64,000 nucleotides of DNA, taken from Haloterrigena sp. KLK7. GTDB lineage: Archaea > Halobacteriota > Halobacteria > Halobacteriales > Natrialbaceae. Of the stretch, positions 18,524 to 27,580 are shown piece by piece. Below the pieces are notes generated by a model. It searched no databases, had not been told where the DNA came from, and saw only the letters and a program-made list of their open reading frames with translations. The DNA lies in assembly GCF_037914945.1 (NCBI RefSeq), contig NZ_CP149787.1, positions 3,224,001 through 3,288,000 on the forward strand, read 5' to 3'. The stretch's first letter is position 1, and each line of letters begins with the position of its first letter. Position numbers and translations under genes: made by a program.

Positions 18524-18644
18524 GCCGGTCGAACCTACGCGGCGAGCGCATATAGATGATCGGTTGACATGGTCGTAGTCCGTACGTTCGCTCGAGACGA
18601 CGATCGGTGTCTTCCGGCGACTCCGCCCGGTTCCCGCGATCGAA

Positions 18645-18665
18645 CCACTTCAGTGGAATTATGTA
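18645..18665 (+). promoter_or_regulatory. Palindrome abutting a TATA-like element upstream of trkH copy 3
   Basis: CCACTTCAGTGG (18645-18656; five-base arms, two-base spacer) runs straight into GAATTATGTAG. If the latter is the TATA box, the palindrome covers the BRE position, a place where a repressor or activator would control TFB binding. Arms of five bases occur often by chance, so the position is the main argument. Confidence 0.35.
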
Positions 18666-18693
18666 GCGACGTCGAGTTCCCCCGATCATGATT

Positions 18694-18712
18694 CTGGCTC
18701 GAGCGGAGCCAG
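18694..18712 (+). promoter_or_regulatory. Stem-loop just before the start codon of trkH copy 3
   Basis: CTGGCTC-GAGCG-GAGCCAG is a perfect seven-base-pair stem with a five-base loop, ending 10 nt before the ATG at 18723. It would lie in the short 5' leader and could affect ribosome access. Confidence 0.4.
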
Positions 18713-18722
18713 GCCTGAGAGT

Positions 18723-20261
18723 ATGAATATACGAGTCGATTGGCGGGCGAGCGTCGCGCTGACTGGTACCGTTCTCAAGTATCTCGCCCTGACGCTGCTC
18801 GTACCGCTGGTCGTCGCCGTCATCTATCGCGAGGATATCCTCGTGTTCGTAGCGACGATCGGGATCGTCGTTGCCATCGGGTACGGACTCGAGCGACTCG
18901 ATCCCGATCCCGACTTGCAACCGCGAGAAGCGTTGCTGCTGGTCGCGATCTCGTGGCTCGTGGTCGCGATCGTCGGTGCGATCCCGTATCTCATCGCCGG
19001 CTACGGGACCGAATCCGCGCTCAGACATCCGGTGAACGCGCTGTTCGAGTCGATGTCCGGGTTCACGACGACCGGGGCGACCGTGATGGCCGCGATCTCC
19101 GTCGAACAGCACTCCCACGCCCTCATGATGTGGCGCCAGCTCACTCAGTGGCTCGGCGGGATGGGGATCATCGTGTTGATGATCGCGATCCTGCCGGAGC
19201 TGGCGGTCAACGGCGCACAACTGATCCGCTCCGAGGCGCCGGGTCCGGAGCTGCAGAAGCTCACGCCGAAGATCGCCGAGACGGCGCGCATTCTCTGGCT
19301 CGTCTACTTCGGGTTCACGATCGTCTACATCGCGCTCCTCTACGGACTCCACCTCGGGGGGCTGGCGCCGAACATGAACTTCTACAACGCTGTCGCCCAC
19401 GGCTTCACGACGCTGCCGACCGGCGGGTTCTCGCCGAAAGCAGACAGCATCGCCGCGTTCTCCGCCGCCGTCCAGTGGGTCGTCATCCCCTTCATGGCGG
19501 TCGCCGGAACTAACTTCGCGCTCTTCTGGTACGTGTTGGACGGCGAACCGGGACGACTCTTCGAGAACACCGAGTTCCGCGCCTACGCGGGTGCGATCGC
19601 CGTCGTGACCGCGATCGTGGCCGCGTTGCTCTACAGCGGCAGCGCCCCGCCGCTCGGCGACCTCGGCGGCGCGACCGAGGGATACGGCGAGAGCGCGCTG
19701 CGCCACGCGGCCTTCCAGACCGTCTCCCTGCTGAACTCGACGGGGTACGCGACGAGCGACTTCGCGCAGTGGGACCCGATCGCACAGACCGTCCTCCTGA
19801 TCACGATGTTCATCGGCGGCTGCGCCGGCTCGACCGGCGGCGGCGTCAAGATCATCCGCTGGCTGGTCGTCCTGAAAGTCGCCCGCCGGGAGCTGTTCAC
19901 CGCCGCCCACCCCGAGGCCGTCCAGCCGATTCGGCTCGGCGGCTACGTCGTCGACGAGGACGTCATCCGCGGCGTCCTCGGCTTCACGCTGCTGTACCTG
20001 TTCATCTTCGTGATCGCGACGGTGTTCATCGCCGTCGATTCGACCCGCGGCGCGGTCTCGCTCCAGCCGATCGACGCCATCAGCGCCAGCATCGCGACGA
20101 TCGGGAACATCGGACCGGGCTTCGGCGACCTCGGTCCCTTCGGCAGCTACCGCGAGTTCCCCGTCACCTCGAAGCTCGTGATGATCTTCCTCATGTGGAT
20201 CGGCCGTCTCGAGATCATTCCGGCGCTCGTGCTGTTCACCGGGGCGTTCTGGAAACGGTGA
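18723..20261 (+). CDS. TrkH/KtrB family potassium transporter (divergent third copy)
   Basis: 512 residues, four pore repeats with filter loops SMSGFTTTGATV, TTLPTGGFSPKADS, LNSTGYATSDF and SIATIGNIGPGFG. It differs throughout from the two tandem TrkH copies and looks closer to the bacterial TrkH branch; GGCAGSTGGGVKIIRWLVV is the gating-loop motif. The N-terminus (MNIRVDWRASVALTGTVLKYL) is a normal short cytosolic start. It has no RCK gene in its operon, so it would have to use one of the TrkA proteins encoded nearby. It stands alone, divergent from the small membrane protein. Confidence 0.9.
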   Translation: MNIRVDWRASVALTGTVLKYLALTLLVPLVVAVIYREDILVFVATIGIVVAIGYGLERLDPDPDLQPREALLLVAISWLVVAIVGAIPYLIAGYGTESALRHPVNALFESMSGFTTTGATVMAAISVEQHSHALMMWRQLTQWLGGMGIIVLMIAILPELAVNGAQLIRSEAPGPELQKLTPKIAETARILWLVYFGFTIVYIALLYGLHLGGLAPNMNFYNAVAHGFTTLPTGGFSPKADSIAAFSAAVQWVVIPFMAVAGTNFALFWYVLDGEPGRLFENTEFRAYAGAIAVVTAIVAALLYSGSAPPLGDLGGATEGYGESALRHAAFQTVSLLNSTGYATSDFAQWDPIAQTVLLITMFIGGCAGSTGGGVKIIRWLVVLKVARRELFTAAHPEAVQPIRLGGYVVDEDVIRGVLGFTLLYLFIFVIATVFIAVDSTRGAVSLQPIDAISASIATIGNIGPGFGDLGPFGSYREFPVTSKLVMIFLMWIGRLEIIPALVLFTGAFWKR

Positions 20262-20344
20262 GGCGGTCGAGAGTCGACATCGCCTTCGGACGTCCGCAAG
20301 TCCCTCGGCCGGGACTCGAGAGCAACCGGTCGGCGGATCGTCGC

Positions 20345-21289
20345 TTATCTCTCTGACGGCTCCTTCTCGTACGCCTTCAGGCGGTCGTACTCCTCGGCCG
20401 TGATCGGAAGCACCGTGCCGTGTTTGAACCCGTACGGGAACGAGAACTCGTCGTCGGCGCGAACGAACTCGTCTTCCAGCGAATCCGCGACGAACGGGAC
20501 GTAGCCCTGCGTCTCCGGGCTGCCGCCGTAGTAATCCAGGAACAGACACCAGCGTCCGTCCTCGAGTCGCACGGCGGTCGGTGCCTCGTACCGTCCGCCG
20601 TCCAGTCCCTCCATGGTGCGATCGAACGCCGCCACTCGGGAGAACGGCCCGGTCGGGCGCTCGCTCTTCAGCAGGACGATTCCGGTGGGATTCCCGTCGC
20701 TCTTCGCGAAACAGTAGTACGCCCCGTCCTCCTCGTACATCGCGGAGTCGATGACGCCGCTGTCGGCCTTCCGATACAGTAGGTCCGGCTCCGAGAACGC
20801 GTCGAACGAGTCGGTCCGCGCGTAGTAGATCGCCTTGTCTCCGTAGTCGTTGCCTCGATGTGACGACGACCAGTGAACGACGTAGTCGCCGTTCTCTCGG
20901 TCGTAGGTGATATCCGGCGCCCAGAGACAGCCGAACTCCCCGTCTCCGAACTCGACCATCCGCTGTTCGGACCACTCGACTAAGTCCTCGGACTCCCACA
21001 GCACCAGCGAGTCGCTCCCGTTGCGAGTGATCGCTTCCCACGATCCGTCGTACTGATTGGGCATCCCGTACGCCAGACTGAGGTCCGTCCCCATGATCAC
21101 GAACCGCCCGTCCGTCGTCCGGGTGATCGCACAGTCCCTGACCCCCTTGTCGCCCTTATAACTCCAGAGAACGGGGTCGCCGTCGTTTACCTCCTCCCAG
21201 TGGAATCCGTCCCTGCTGATCCCGAAGTACACCTGCTCACCGTCCGGCGTCCGCTTCTCCCTGAAGTGTACGAACAAGTACGCGTCCAT
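20345..21289 (-). CDS. GH43-like five-bladed beta-propeller glycoside hydrolase
   Basis: 314 residues without a signal peptide. Repeated blade motifs typical of clan GH-F/GH43 are seen: GVRDCAITRTTDGRFVIMGTD (Asp52), LWAPDITYDRENGDYVVHW (WAPD 123-126), GVIDSAMYEEDGAYYCFAKS (Asp181) and YEAPTAVRLEDGRWCLFLDYY (Glu235). Candidate catalytic residues are Asp52, Asp181 and Glu235, in the usual base/pKa modulator/acid order. GH43 enzymes cleave arabinose- or xylose-containing glycans, but the substrate cannot be told here, and no sugar transporter or other hydrolase is nearby. Being cytosolic and solitary it may act on an imported oligosaccharide, or may be a laterally acquired gene. Confidence 0.78.
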   Translation of the reverse strand: MDAYLFVHFREKRTPDGEQVYFGISRDGFHWEEVNDGDPVLWSYKGDKGVRDCAITRTTDGRFVIMGTDLSLAYGMPNQYDGSWEAITRNGSDSLVLWESEDLVEWSEQRMVEFGDGEFGCLWAPDITYDRENGDYVVHWSSSHRGNDYGDKAIYYARTDSFDAFSEPDLLYRKADSGVIDSAMYEEDGAYYCFAKSDGNPTGIVLLKSERPTGPFSRVAAFDRTMEGLDGGRYEAPTAVRLEDGRWCLFLDYYGGSPETQGYVPFVADSLEDEFVRADDEFSFPYGFKHGTVLPITAEEYDRLKAYEKEPSER

Positions 21290-21463
21290 TGCTATCCCGT
21301 CGATTGTCAGGTGATCACGTATCCGTTTCTGTTTCCGCTCTCGCCCCCGATCGATACCGCGCCGAGGGTTTCACCGGGGCCTCGAGCGGCTATTCGGGAG
21401 TGTCCGGTCAGTCAGACGGATCCGTCGCCGGTCGAGTACGAACCCGAACCGCGACCGCGCCGC

Positions 21464-22588
21464 CTAGACGCCGAACGTCGCCCGGAGCATGTCGCGGGTG
21501 CCCGGACCGAGCCCGACGGCGACGACGGTGATCAGCATCAGGATGGCGAAGCGCGGCTGTTCGTCGAAGATCTCCTCGTTGAAGACCCAGACGACGAACG
21601 TGGCGGCGACGAGTTTCACGAGCAGGAACGGCCAGGCGGCGCCGATGGCGTCGACGACCCCGGCGGGCAGCACCGAGCCGGTGATGTCGACGATCGCCCC
21701 GTTGATGGGGTGTTTCGGCGTGAGATTGTTGGGGAGCCCGAAGGCGGTCGCCCAGTCGAGTCCGATGACGTTCGCGACGCCGTCGACCGCGTGCGCCCAG
21801 ATGACGACCAGTCCCATGTACTCCGTTCCGCGGTTGATCTCGGGGGCGAACTCCCCGATGAGGAGCCAGGTGACGGCCGTGGCGACGGTCGCACCGACGA
21901 GCGTCGTCAGCAGGAGCAGCGGATGGAAGTCGGCGTACGGCTGTGTCGACGCGTACCCCAGATAGGCGAGCGTGAGCGTCAGGTAGGCCGTCCCGATCGC
22001 CGCGAGCGGGTACTCGTAACCCGAGACGCGGTCGGTCCGGTCGAGCCAGACCGCCACGACGACGGCGATCACCGTGAGGAGGGCGACGGTGAAGTAGATC
22101 AGCGGGCTGATCAGGAAGCCGATCCACGGCAACTCCATCATGAGTTCGCCCGTCTGCCGGTAGGCGGCGACGCTCGTGTCCTCGACGACCCGGAGGGCGC
22201 CGCCGAAGAGCATGAACGGGAACAGCGCGAAGAAGCCCGCGCGGTAGCGCTCGATCTCGAGGCGGCGAACCAGGAAGAGGACCCCGATCGCCATCAGGAC
22301 GAGCGTCGGGATGTAGCCCGCGTAGGAGACGAACGTGTAGCCGGGTTCGGCGGTCGGTCCGGCGTTGGGACCGACCTCGCTACAGTGGACCGGATTCCCG
22401 TCCGCCCAGGCGACGCAGCTCCAGCCGTGGGCGTCGGCGACGACCGGGCCCCAGTAGTACTGCCAGATGAGATCCACGTAGACCCGCTGGGGGAAGAGGT
22501 ACGCAGCGAGCGCCACGCCAGCGGCGAGGAGAACGACGGTCGCGGCCCAGATCCGCTCGGCCCCGTACCGTTCGATGTACTCGTCCAT
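21464..22588 (-). CDS. DUF63 family integral membrane protein
   Basis: 374 residues with about nine hydrophobic helices. Conserved polar patches of the family are visible: [15 protein letters not shown] near the N-terminus, [25 protein letters not shown], and [17 protein letters not shown] plus [13 protein letters not shown] in the second half. The family is almost confined to archaea and its function is not known. The start [13 protein letters not shown] is the first ATG with acceptable context. It is read leftwards like the phosphatase gene 75 bp upstream and could share its transcript. Confidence 0.85.
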   Translation of the reverse strand: MDEYIERYGAERIWAATVVLLAAGVALAAYLFPQRVYVDLIWQYYWGPVVADAHGWSCVAWADGNPVHCSEVGPNAGPTAEPGYTFVSYAGYIPTLVLMAIGVLFLVRRLEIERYRAGFFALFPFMLFGGALRVVEDTSVAAYRQTGELMMELPWIGFLISPLIYFTVALLTVIAVVVAVWLDRTDRVSGYEYPLAAIGTAYLTLTLAYLGYASTQPYADFHPLLLLTTLVGATVATAVTWLLIGEFAPEINRGTEYMGLVVIWAHAVDGVANVIGLDWATAFGLPNNLTPKHPINGAIVDITGSVLPAGVVDAIGAAWPFLLVKLVAATFVVWVFNEEIFDEQPRFAILMLITVVAVGLGPGTRDMLRATFGV

Positions 22589-22663
22589 GCGGGAGTAGCT
22601 GTACGGGGGCCGCTTACCGTTTCCGATTTTTTGCAGCGGCGGTCGATCGGATCCCGCCGCCCG

Positions 22664-23476
22664 TCAGTCCCCGCCCGCGTCGATCTCCCGAGCGGCGGCG
22701 CGGAGTTCGTCGTGGAGGTGGCCGTTCGAGGCGACCAGTCCCGCGCTGTCGTGGCGCCAGCGGTTCCCCTCGAGGTCCGTCACGGTCCCGCCGGCCGCCC
22801 GGACCAGCGCGACGCCCGCGACGGTGTCCCACGGGTTGGCCCGCAGGTTCGTGATCGTCCCCTCGAGGGCCCCCGACGCGACCATCGCGAGCTCGAGCTG
22901 GGCGCAGCCGAAGCGGCGAACGTCGCCGAAGCGCTCGGTGAGACCGCGGACCGCCGCGGCGTACTGGTCGCGCTGGTCGAAGTCCCACCAGTAGGTGGGG
23001 CAGACGGTCCCGGCCTCGGGATCGGAGCGGGCGCTGACCGAGAGCGGCTCGCCGTTGCGGAACGCGCCCGTCGGCCCGACGCGATACGTGTCGCCCAGCG
23101 CGGGACAGACGGTGGCCCCGGCGACGGGTTCGCCGTCGCGGACCGCCGCGACGGCCGTCCCGAACGCGCGGATCCCGTTGACGTAGTTGTTCGTCCCGTC
23201 GATCGGATCGACGATCCAGGCCGGCCCCGTCTCGGGGACCGCCTTCAGCGCGTCCTCCTCCTCGCCGACGATCGGGTCGTCCGGGTACGACGCCTCGATC
23301 ACCTCGATCACGCGCCGCTGGGCGTCGCGGTCGGCCTGCGTGACGACGTCCGTCTTGCCGTTCTTGTGGTCGACCTCGAGCTCCCCGCGAAAGGAGGCTT
23401 CGGCGACGTCCGCCCCGGCGCGGGCGGCGTGGACCGCGACGCTCGCCCGCCGAGCGGCCCCATCGTGTTCGCTCAT
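22664..23476 (-). CDS. Inositol monophosphatase / archaeal fructose-1,6-bisphosphatase family enzyme
   Basis: 270 residues with the Mg2+-dependent phosphatase motifs in order: GKTDVVTQADRDA, PIVGEEED, the metal-binding DPIDGTNNYVNG and, near the C-terminus, NPWDTVAGVALVRAAGGTV. These residues bind three metals that activate water for phosphate hydrolysis. Archaeal members often act on both inositol phosphates and fructose-1,6-bisphosphate; the sequence alone does not decide. Length is normal. The start is MSEHDGAARRAS. DUF63 follows on the same strand. Confidence 0.88.
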   Translation of the reverse strand: MSEHDGAARRASVAVHAARAGADVAEASFRGELEVDHKNGKTDVVTQADRDAQRRVIEVIEASYPDDPIVGEEEDALKAVPETGPAWIVDPIDGTNNYVNGIRAFGTAVAAVRDGEPVAGATVCPALGDTYRVGPTGAFRNGEPLSVSARSDPEAGTVCPTYWWDFDQRDQYAAAVRGLTERFGDVRRFGCAQLELAMVASGALEGTITNLRANPWDTVAGVALVRAAGGTVTDLEGNRWRHDSAGLVASNGHLHDELRAAAREIDAGGD

Positions 23477-23808
23477 AACGGGATATGGGGGCGACGGCGT
23501 GAAAAGGCGTTACCTTTCGGAGCGGTCGCGCTCGAGGTTCTGTGCCACGATATCGTCTTGCACTATTACGAACGCATCTGGACGACCGACTGCCACACGC
23601 GCTAGTCAATCGATTCCTGCGATCCGCTCGAACGGCGCGTTCGCGCTGACCGGCGTCGGCTCGTTCCTCGTCGTGCTGGCGCGGTTTCACGGCCCCGACG
23701 CGCTCTCCGAGTGGTGATCGACGCCGCGCCGGTCGCCGGCGATGGACAGGTCTGTTCATTTCACTCGCATGACGACAGCTTTATTCGGGTTATCGCGTAC
23801 TCGCCACC
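23477..23808. other. Intergenic region between the phosphatase and the FNT channel
   Basis: 332 bp. The left part may hold the phosphatase promoter. Near 23632-23717 one plus-strand frame reads SNGAFALTGVGSFLVVLARFHG and then a stop, which looks like a membrane-protein end, but it has no start codon and no upstream coding character. It could be a degraded gene tail or chance. The FNT promoter lies at the right end. Confidence 0.35.
23779..23788 (+). promoter_or_regulatory. TATA box of the FNT channel gene
   Basis: GCTTTATTCG lies 21-30 nt before the ATG at 23809, so the mRNA should have almost no leader. Confidence 0.5.
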
Positions 23809-24786
23809 ATGAGCGCCGACGAGCGGTCCCGCGAGAAGCGGGGACGAGACGAGCCGGAGGCGGCGGAGGCACTCGACGACGAGACGATCCGAGAGGCCGT
23901 CGAGCAGTCCTCTCGCGGGGTTCCGGCGGCCGGCGCCGTCGTCCGCGACCGGTTCTCGGCGGACGAGATCTTCCACCGGATCGTCGCCGCGGCCGACGAC
24001 GAGATCACGACCGGGATCCGGGAGCTGTTTTTCAGCGCGCTGGCGGCGGGCTTCGCGATCACGCTGACGGTCATGCTCTACGCGTCGCTGACCGACGCGA
24101 CCGGCGGCGCGCCGATCGTCGGCGCGCTCCTCTACCCGCTCGGTTTCGTCTACATCATCATCGGCGACTACCAGTTGTTCACCGAGAACACGCTGCCGCC
24201 GGTCGCGCTCGTCTTCGAGCGGCTGGCGAGCGTTCCGGCGCTGCTGACCGTCTGGACGATCGTCCTGTTCGGAAACCTGGTCGGCGGCGCGATGGGCGCG
24301 TACGTGCTGGCGAACACGGGCGTCTTCTCCCCGTCCGTCATGTCCACTGCGGTCGGGATCGCCGAACAGGGCACCGCGACGCCGTGGTGGAGCCTGTTCT
24401 TCAAGGGAATGTTCGCCGGTCTGATCGTCGCGGGCGTCGTCTGGCTCGATTACGCGTCACAGGACACGACCTCGCGGCTGGTGCTGACGTATATCGCGTT
24501 CCTCGCGATCCCGCTGGGGAACCTCCACCACGGCGTGGTCTCGGCGACCGAAGTGCTGTTTCTCGTCTTTCGCGGCCAGCCGGTGCTCGCGACCGGCGTG
24601 ATCGACTTCGCCCTCCCCGTGCTCCTCGGCAACACGATCGGCGGCGTGGTGCTCGTGACCGTCGTCAACTACTTCCAGGCGGTCGAACGCGAGTATCGAG
24701 AGCAGAACTACGTGCTCTCGTTTCGCGAACTGTGCTTCGGCAGGTTCGCCCGCGGCGAGTACGCGCCACCGCCGCGAGACGATTGA
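23809..24786 (+). CDS. Formate/nitrite transporter (FNT) family channel
   Basis: 325 residues. An acidic/basic cytosolic N-terminus of about 65 residues is followed by six helices. FNT signatures include FFSALAAGFAITLTVML, LVGALLYPLGFVYIIIGDYQLFTENT, LFGNLVGGAMGAY, LAIPLGNLHHGVVSATE and LLGNTIGGVVLVTVVNYFQA. The LFTENT and GNTIGG motifs are those that line the pore in FocA/NirC proteins. These channels conduct monovalent acids such as formate, nitrite or hydrosulfide; no neighbour tells which. The N-terminus is longer than in bacterial FNTs. It is a single gene. Confidence 0.88.
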   Translation: MSADERSREKRGRDEPEAAEALDDETIREAVEQSSRGVPAAGAVVRDRFSADEIFHRIVAAADDEITTGIRELFFSALAAGFAITLTVMLYASLTDATGGAPIVGALLYPLGFVYIIIGDYQLFTENTLPPVALVFERLASVPALLTVWTIVLFGNLVGGAMGAYVLANTGVFSPSVMSTAVGIAEQGTATPWWSLFFKGMFAGLIVAGVVWLDYASQDTTSRLVLTYIAFLAIPLGNLHHGVVSATEVLFLVFRGQPVLATGVIDFALPVLLGNTIGGVVLVTVVNYFQAVEREYREQNYVLSFRELCFGRFARGEYAPPPRDD

Positions 24787-24896
24787 ACGCGGTCGCGGAA
24801 CCGCTCGAGGCCAGTCCGAAACGGTTCCGCCCTCCGAAGCGATCGAAACCGAGACGGCGGCGCACGGCGACATCGAGCGACCGGCCGACGGCGCTT

Positions 24897-25106
24897 TCAG
24901 CGGTCCGACGGGACGAGTGAGGCCTCGAGCGTGACCACGTACCGTTCGGTCTCCCTGCCCTCGTGATCGGTCAACTTCGACTCGATCTCGACCCCGCTGA
25001 CGTGTTCGATCGTCTCGTCGGCGGCGTCCATCGCGTTCTGTACGGCGTCCTCCCACGATTCGGTCGAGCTTCCGACCAGCTCGACGATTTCGGCTCTCTC
25101 ACCCAT
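24897..25106 (-). CDS. Dodecin family flavin-binding protein
   Basis: 69 residues starting at MGERAEIVELVGSSTESWEDAV, exactly the dodecin beginning. The fold is one helix between strands and forms hollow dodecamers that store and protect riboflavin and lumichrome in haloarchaea. VQNAMDAADETIEHVSGVEI and RYVVTLEASLVP are the helix and closing strands. In other dodecins a Trp stacks on the flavin; here the only Trp is in SSTESWEDA of the helix. An in-frame earlier start at 25130 would add an unneeded tail and is rejected. Confidence 0.9.
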   Translation of the reverse strand: MGERAEIVELVGSSTESWEDAVQNAMDAADETIEHVSGVEIESKLTDHEGRETERYVVTLEASLVPSDR

Positions 25107-25333
25107 TGCCGTCCCGATTGACGCCTCCACCTGGTAAGTGATACGGCCAGTACGACCGACGGAGAAGACGCTCTCGAGACGCGAGTACTCGAATTTAAAG
25201 GGCCATTGTGCCTATCGATAGCCGGTAGAACGTCAGGTTTACATACGCGAGGGAGGGGAGCCGCGTCGCTCGAGCGCGTGCGCGTCTCGAGAGACTGACG
25301 AACGGATTGCGCGCAAAAGCGCGGCGGCCGCGA

Positions 25334-26683
25334 TCAGGTGATCTGGATGATGTTTCCGTTAGACGTGACGTGCAGGTCGCGTCCGAGTTTGTACCCCTGG
25401 TTCGAGGCGAGATCGACGTACCCCGAGAACCCCTTCATGTTCTGGTGGGCGGGGATGACGTGCTGGGGCTGGAGCGCCTCCAGCATCTCGTAGTGGCCCT
25501 CCTGGCGGAGGTGACCCGAGACGTGGATGTCGGAGTAGATCCGCGCGCCCTGCATCCCGAGCAGTTTCTCGGCCTGGTAGCGCTGGCCCTCGTTGGTCGG
25601 CTCCGGAATGATCCCGGCCGAGAAGACGACCTTGTCGCCGTCGCCCAGTTCGTAGGGAGTCTCGCCGCGGCCCATCCGGGTGAGCATCGCGCGGGGCTCG
25701 CCCTGGTGGCCGGTGACGACGGGCAGGTAGTCCTCCTTCCCCTCGTTCATGATGCGCTCGAACGTGCGGTCGACGGAGTTTCGGTGGCCGAACATCCCGA
25801 GGTCGTCCGGGAAGTCGGCGAAGCCCATCCGTTCGGCGGTGCCCGAATACTGTTCCATCGAGCGGCCCAGCAGGACGGGTTGACGGCCGATGTCCTTGGC
25901 GAACTCGACGAGGCTCGTCACGCGCGAGATGTGACTCGAGAAGGTGGTGGCGACGATGCCGCCGTCGTAGTCCTCCATGCTGTAGAGGACGTCCCGGAGG
26001 TGTTCCCGGGCGACGTTCTCGGACTGGGTGCGTCCCTTCTTGTTCGCGTTGGTGCAGTCCTCGATGTAACAGAGGACGCCCTCGCCCTCGCGGCCGATCT
26101 CGCGGAACCGCTTCATGTCGATCGGATCGCCGATGACGGGCGTGTGGTCCATCCGCTTGTCCAGCCCGTAGACGACCGCGCCCTCGGGCGTGTGGAGGAC
26201 CGGGTTGATCGCGTCGATGATCGAGTGCGTGACGTTGACGAACTCGAGTTCGACCTCGCCGCTGTCGCCGATCGACATCGTCTCGCCGGCGTCCATCTTC
26301 ACGAGATCGTTCCCGCTGTCGAACTTCTGTTCGTCGGCGAGTTCGCCCTTGACGAGTTCGATCGTGAACGGCGTCGCGACGACCGGCGCGTCGTACCGGT
26401 GGGCCAACTTGGAGATGGCGCCGATGTGGTCGAGATGGCCGTGGGTCGGCACGATGGCCTTCACGTCGCCCTCGAGGTCGCTCATGATCCGATCGTCGGG
26501 GATCGCACCCATATCGATCAGATCCAGGCTGTGCATTCCTTCGGTGCGGAGGTTGTCGTGGATCAGCACCTTCGACAGGTTCAGCCCCATGTCGAAGATG
26601 ACGATGTCGTCGCCGGCCCGGACCGCGGTCATCTGCCGCCCGACTTCCTCGTAGCCGCCAATTGTTGCGATTTCGATTTCCAT
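25334..26683 (-). CDS. rnj: Archaeal ribonuclease J (beta-CASP metallo-ribonuclease)
   Basis: 449 residues. It is a 5'-3' exoribonuclease of the metallo-beta-lactamase/beta-CASP superfamily acting in mRNA decay. Zinc ligands are seen at HGHLDH (residues 81-86), in NVTHSI and near the end in [15 protein letters not shown]. The beta-CASP domain includes [14 protein letters not shown] and [15 protein letters not shown]. Length matches euryarchaeal RNase J, which lacks the C-terminal domain of the bacterial enzyme. The start is [17 protein letters not shown], the family norm. It is a monocistronic leftward gene. Confidence 0.93.
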   Translation of the reverse strand: MEIEIATIGGYEEVGRQMTAVRAGDDIVIFDMGLNLSKVLIHDNLRTEGMHSLDLIDMGAIPDDRIMSDLEGDVKAIVPTHGHLDHIGAISKLAHRYDAPVVATPFTIELVKGELADEQKFDSGNDLVKMDAGETMSIGDSGEVELEFVNVTHSIIDAINPVLHTPEGAVVYGLDKRMDHTPVIGDPIDMKRFREIGREGEGVLCYIEDCTNANKKGRTQSENVAREHLRDVLYSMEDYDGGIVATTFSSHISRVTSLVEFAKDIGRQPVLLGRSMEQYSGTAERMGFADFPDDLGMFGHRNSVDRTFERIMNEGKEDYLPVVTGHQGEPRAMLTRMGRGETPYELGDGDKVVFSAGIIPEPTNEGQRYQAEKLLGMQGARIYSDIHVSGHLRQEGHYEMLEALQPQHVIPAHQNMKGFSGYVDLASNQGYKLGRDLHVTSNGNIIQIT

Positions 26684-26996
26684 AGGAAACGCCGATCATA
26701 GCGGCCTGTCACAGATGCGGTAGTCGAATTCGACTGCCGTGCGACTCCGTCGGCGGGCGCGAACGACGCTCTCGTTCCCGGCCTCGACGCAGTGTGTGAA
26801 AGACAGCGCGTCTTTCGGTCGTCCGTACAGTCGACCCTCGAACGTATATACCCGTGGGTCCGTTGGGAGTGGAAGTCAGACGCCAGTCGCGACGCGTGGG
26901 ACCGTCGATCGGGAGCAGCGTGGGGACGACTCTCGAGTCGCTTCGGGACGGCGGCGACGCGACAGCCCAGCGACTCGAAACCCGAACGCCGACCCG
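26684..26996. other. Intergenic region between RNase J and a uspA gene
   Basis: 313 bp. It contains a TATA-like GTATATACCCG around 26843-26853, about 160 bp before the RNase J start, and no credible open frame. Confidence 0.4.
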
Positions 26997-27407
26997 CTAC
27001 TTGACGGCCGTGACGGGGGACGGACTCTGTCGAATAACGGTTTCGGCGACGCTCCCGACGATGATTCGGGAGAGTCCCGTTCGACCGTGCGTGCCGATAA
27101 CGACGTGATCGACGTCGGCGTCCTCGGCGTACTCGGTGATCGTCTCGCACGTCGGTCCGATATCGGCGACGCAGTCGATCGAGACGCCGTACTCGTCGGC
27201 GATCGCGTCGGCGGTTTCCAGCCGCTGCTTCGCACTGGCGAACAACTGCCCCGTCTCTTCGGCGGCCGCGTATTTGGTCGAATATCCGATTTCGTCGATC
27301 ACCGTCAGGACGGTGATCTCCGCCTCGGGGAAGTTCTCGAGCGCGTGTTCCAGCGCGTGACGGGCCGGCAGCGACCCGTCGAACGGCACGAGAATGTGGG
27401 TGTTCAT
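26997..27407 (-). CDS. Universal stress protein (UspA family), ATP-binding type
   Basis: 136 residues with the complete USP pattern: NTHILVPFDGSLPARHALEHAL at the N-terminus, ITVLTVID, VDHVVIGTHGRTGLSRIIVGS (the G-2x-G-9x-G-S ATP-binding motif) and AETVIRQSPSPVTAVK at the end. Unlike the USP at 11587-12024, the nucleotide motif is intact. It stands alone, 170 bp downstream of tRNA-Leu on the same strand; the interval between them is unusually rich in inverted repeats. The start is the ATG at 27407. Confidence 0.92.
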   Translation of the reverse strand: MNTHILVPFDGSLPARHALEHALENFPEAEITVLTVIDEIGYSTKYAAAEETGQLFASAKQRLETADAIADEYGVSIDCVADIGPTCETITEYAEDADVDHVVIGTHGRTGLSRIIVGSVAETVIRQSPSPVTAVK

Positions 27408-27411
27408 GTAG

Positions 27412-27426
27412 TGGTATTAGTTACCA
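27412..27426. repeat. Inverted repeat TGGTA-N5-TACCA just upstream of uspA
   Basis: Perfect five-base arms five bases before the uspA ATG. It may be an operator or a leader hairpin; arms this short are common by chance. Confidence 0.35.
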
Positions 27427-27484
27427 ATAGACATGGCTGTTGTGCAGGAGCGTGCCATACTGTCCACTGGCCGGAGAGATCCGT

Positions 27485-27573
27485 CGCTCGTCGACTCGAG
27501 CGGCGCGGAGAAGTTTGCGAGGGAAGATCGCTCCGTGTTGATCTTCCGCATCTTTACCGGTGCTTTCGCACCG
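27485..27573 (-). ncRNA. Cluster of three stem-loops between tRNA-Leu and uspA (possible structured RNA)
   Basis: Three potential hairpins lie in 89 bp. The first, next to the tRNA, is CGGTGC-GAAA-GCACCG on the minus strand (27558-27573), six pairs with a GNRA tetraloop. The second is GGAAGATC-N10-GATCTTCC (27522-27547), eight pairs. The third is CGCTCG-N6-CGAGCG (27485-27502). They are transcribed, if at all, with the tRNA or as the uspA leader. They could be a processed trailer, terminator or small RNA. No coding frame fits. Confidence 0.35.
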
Positions 27574-27580
27574 CATGCGA

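Noticed and set aside
18132-21041. Minus-strand open frame of about 970 codons
   Set aside because: It lies opposite the trkH copy 3 gene and is rich in Arg/Gly/Asp, as expected for antisense frames in GC-rich DNA.
21200-23605. Plus-strand open frame of about 800 codons
   Set aside because: It is antisense to DUF63 and the phosphatase, both with clear motifs on the minus strand.
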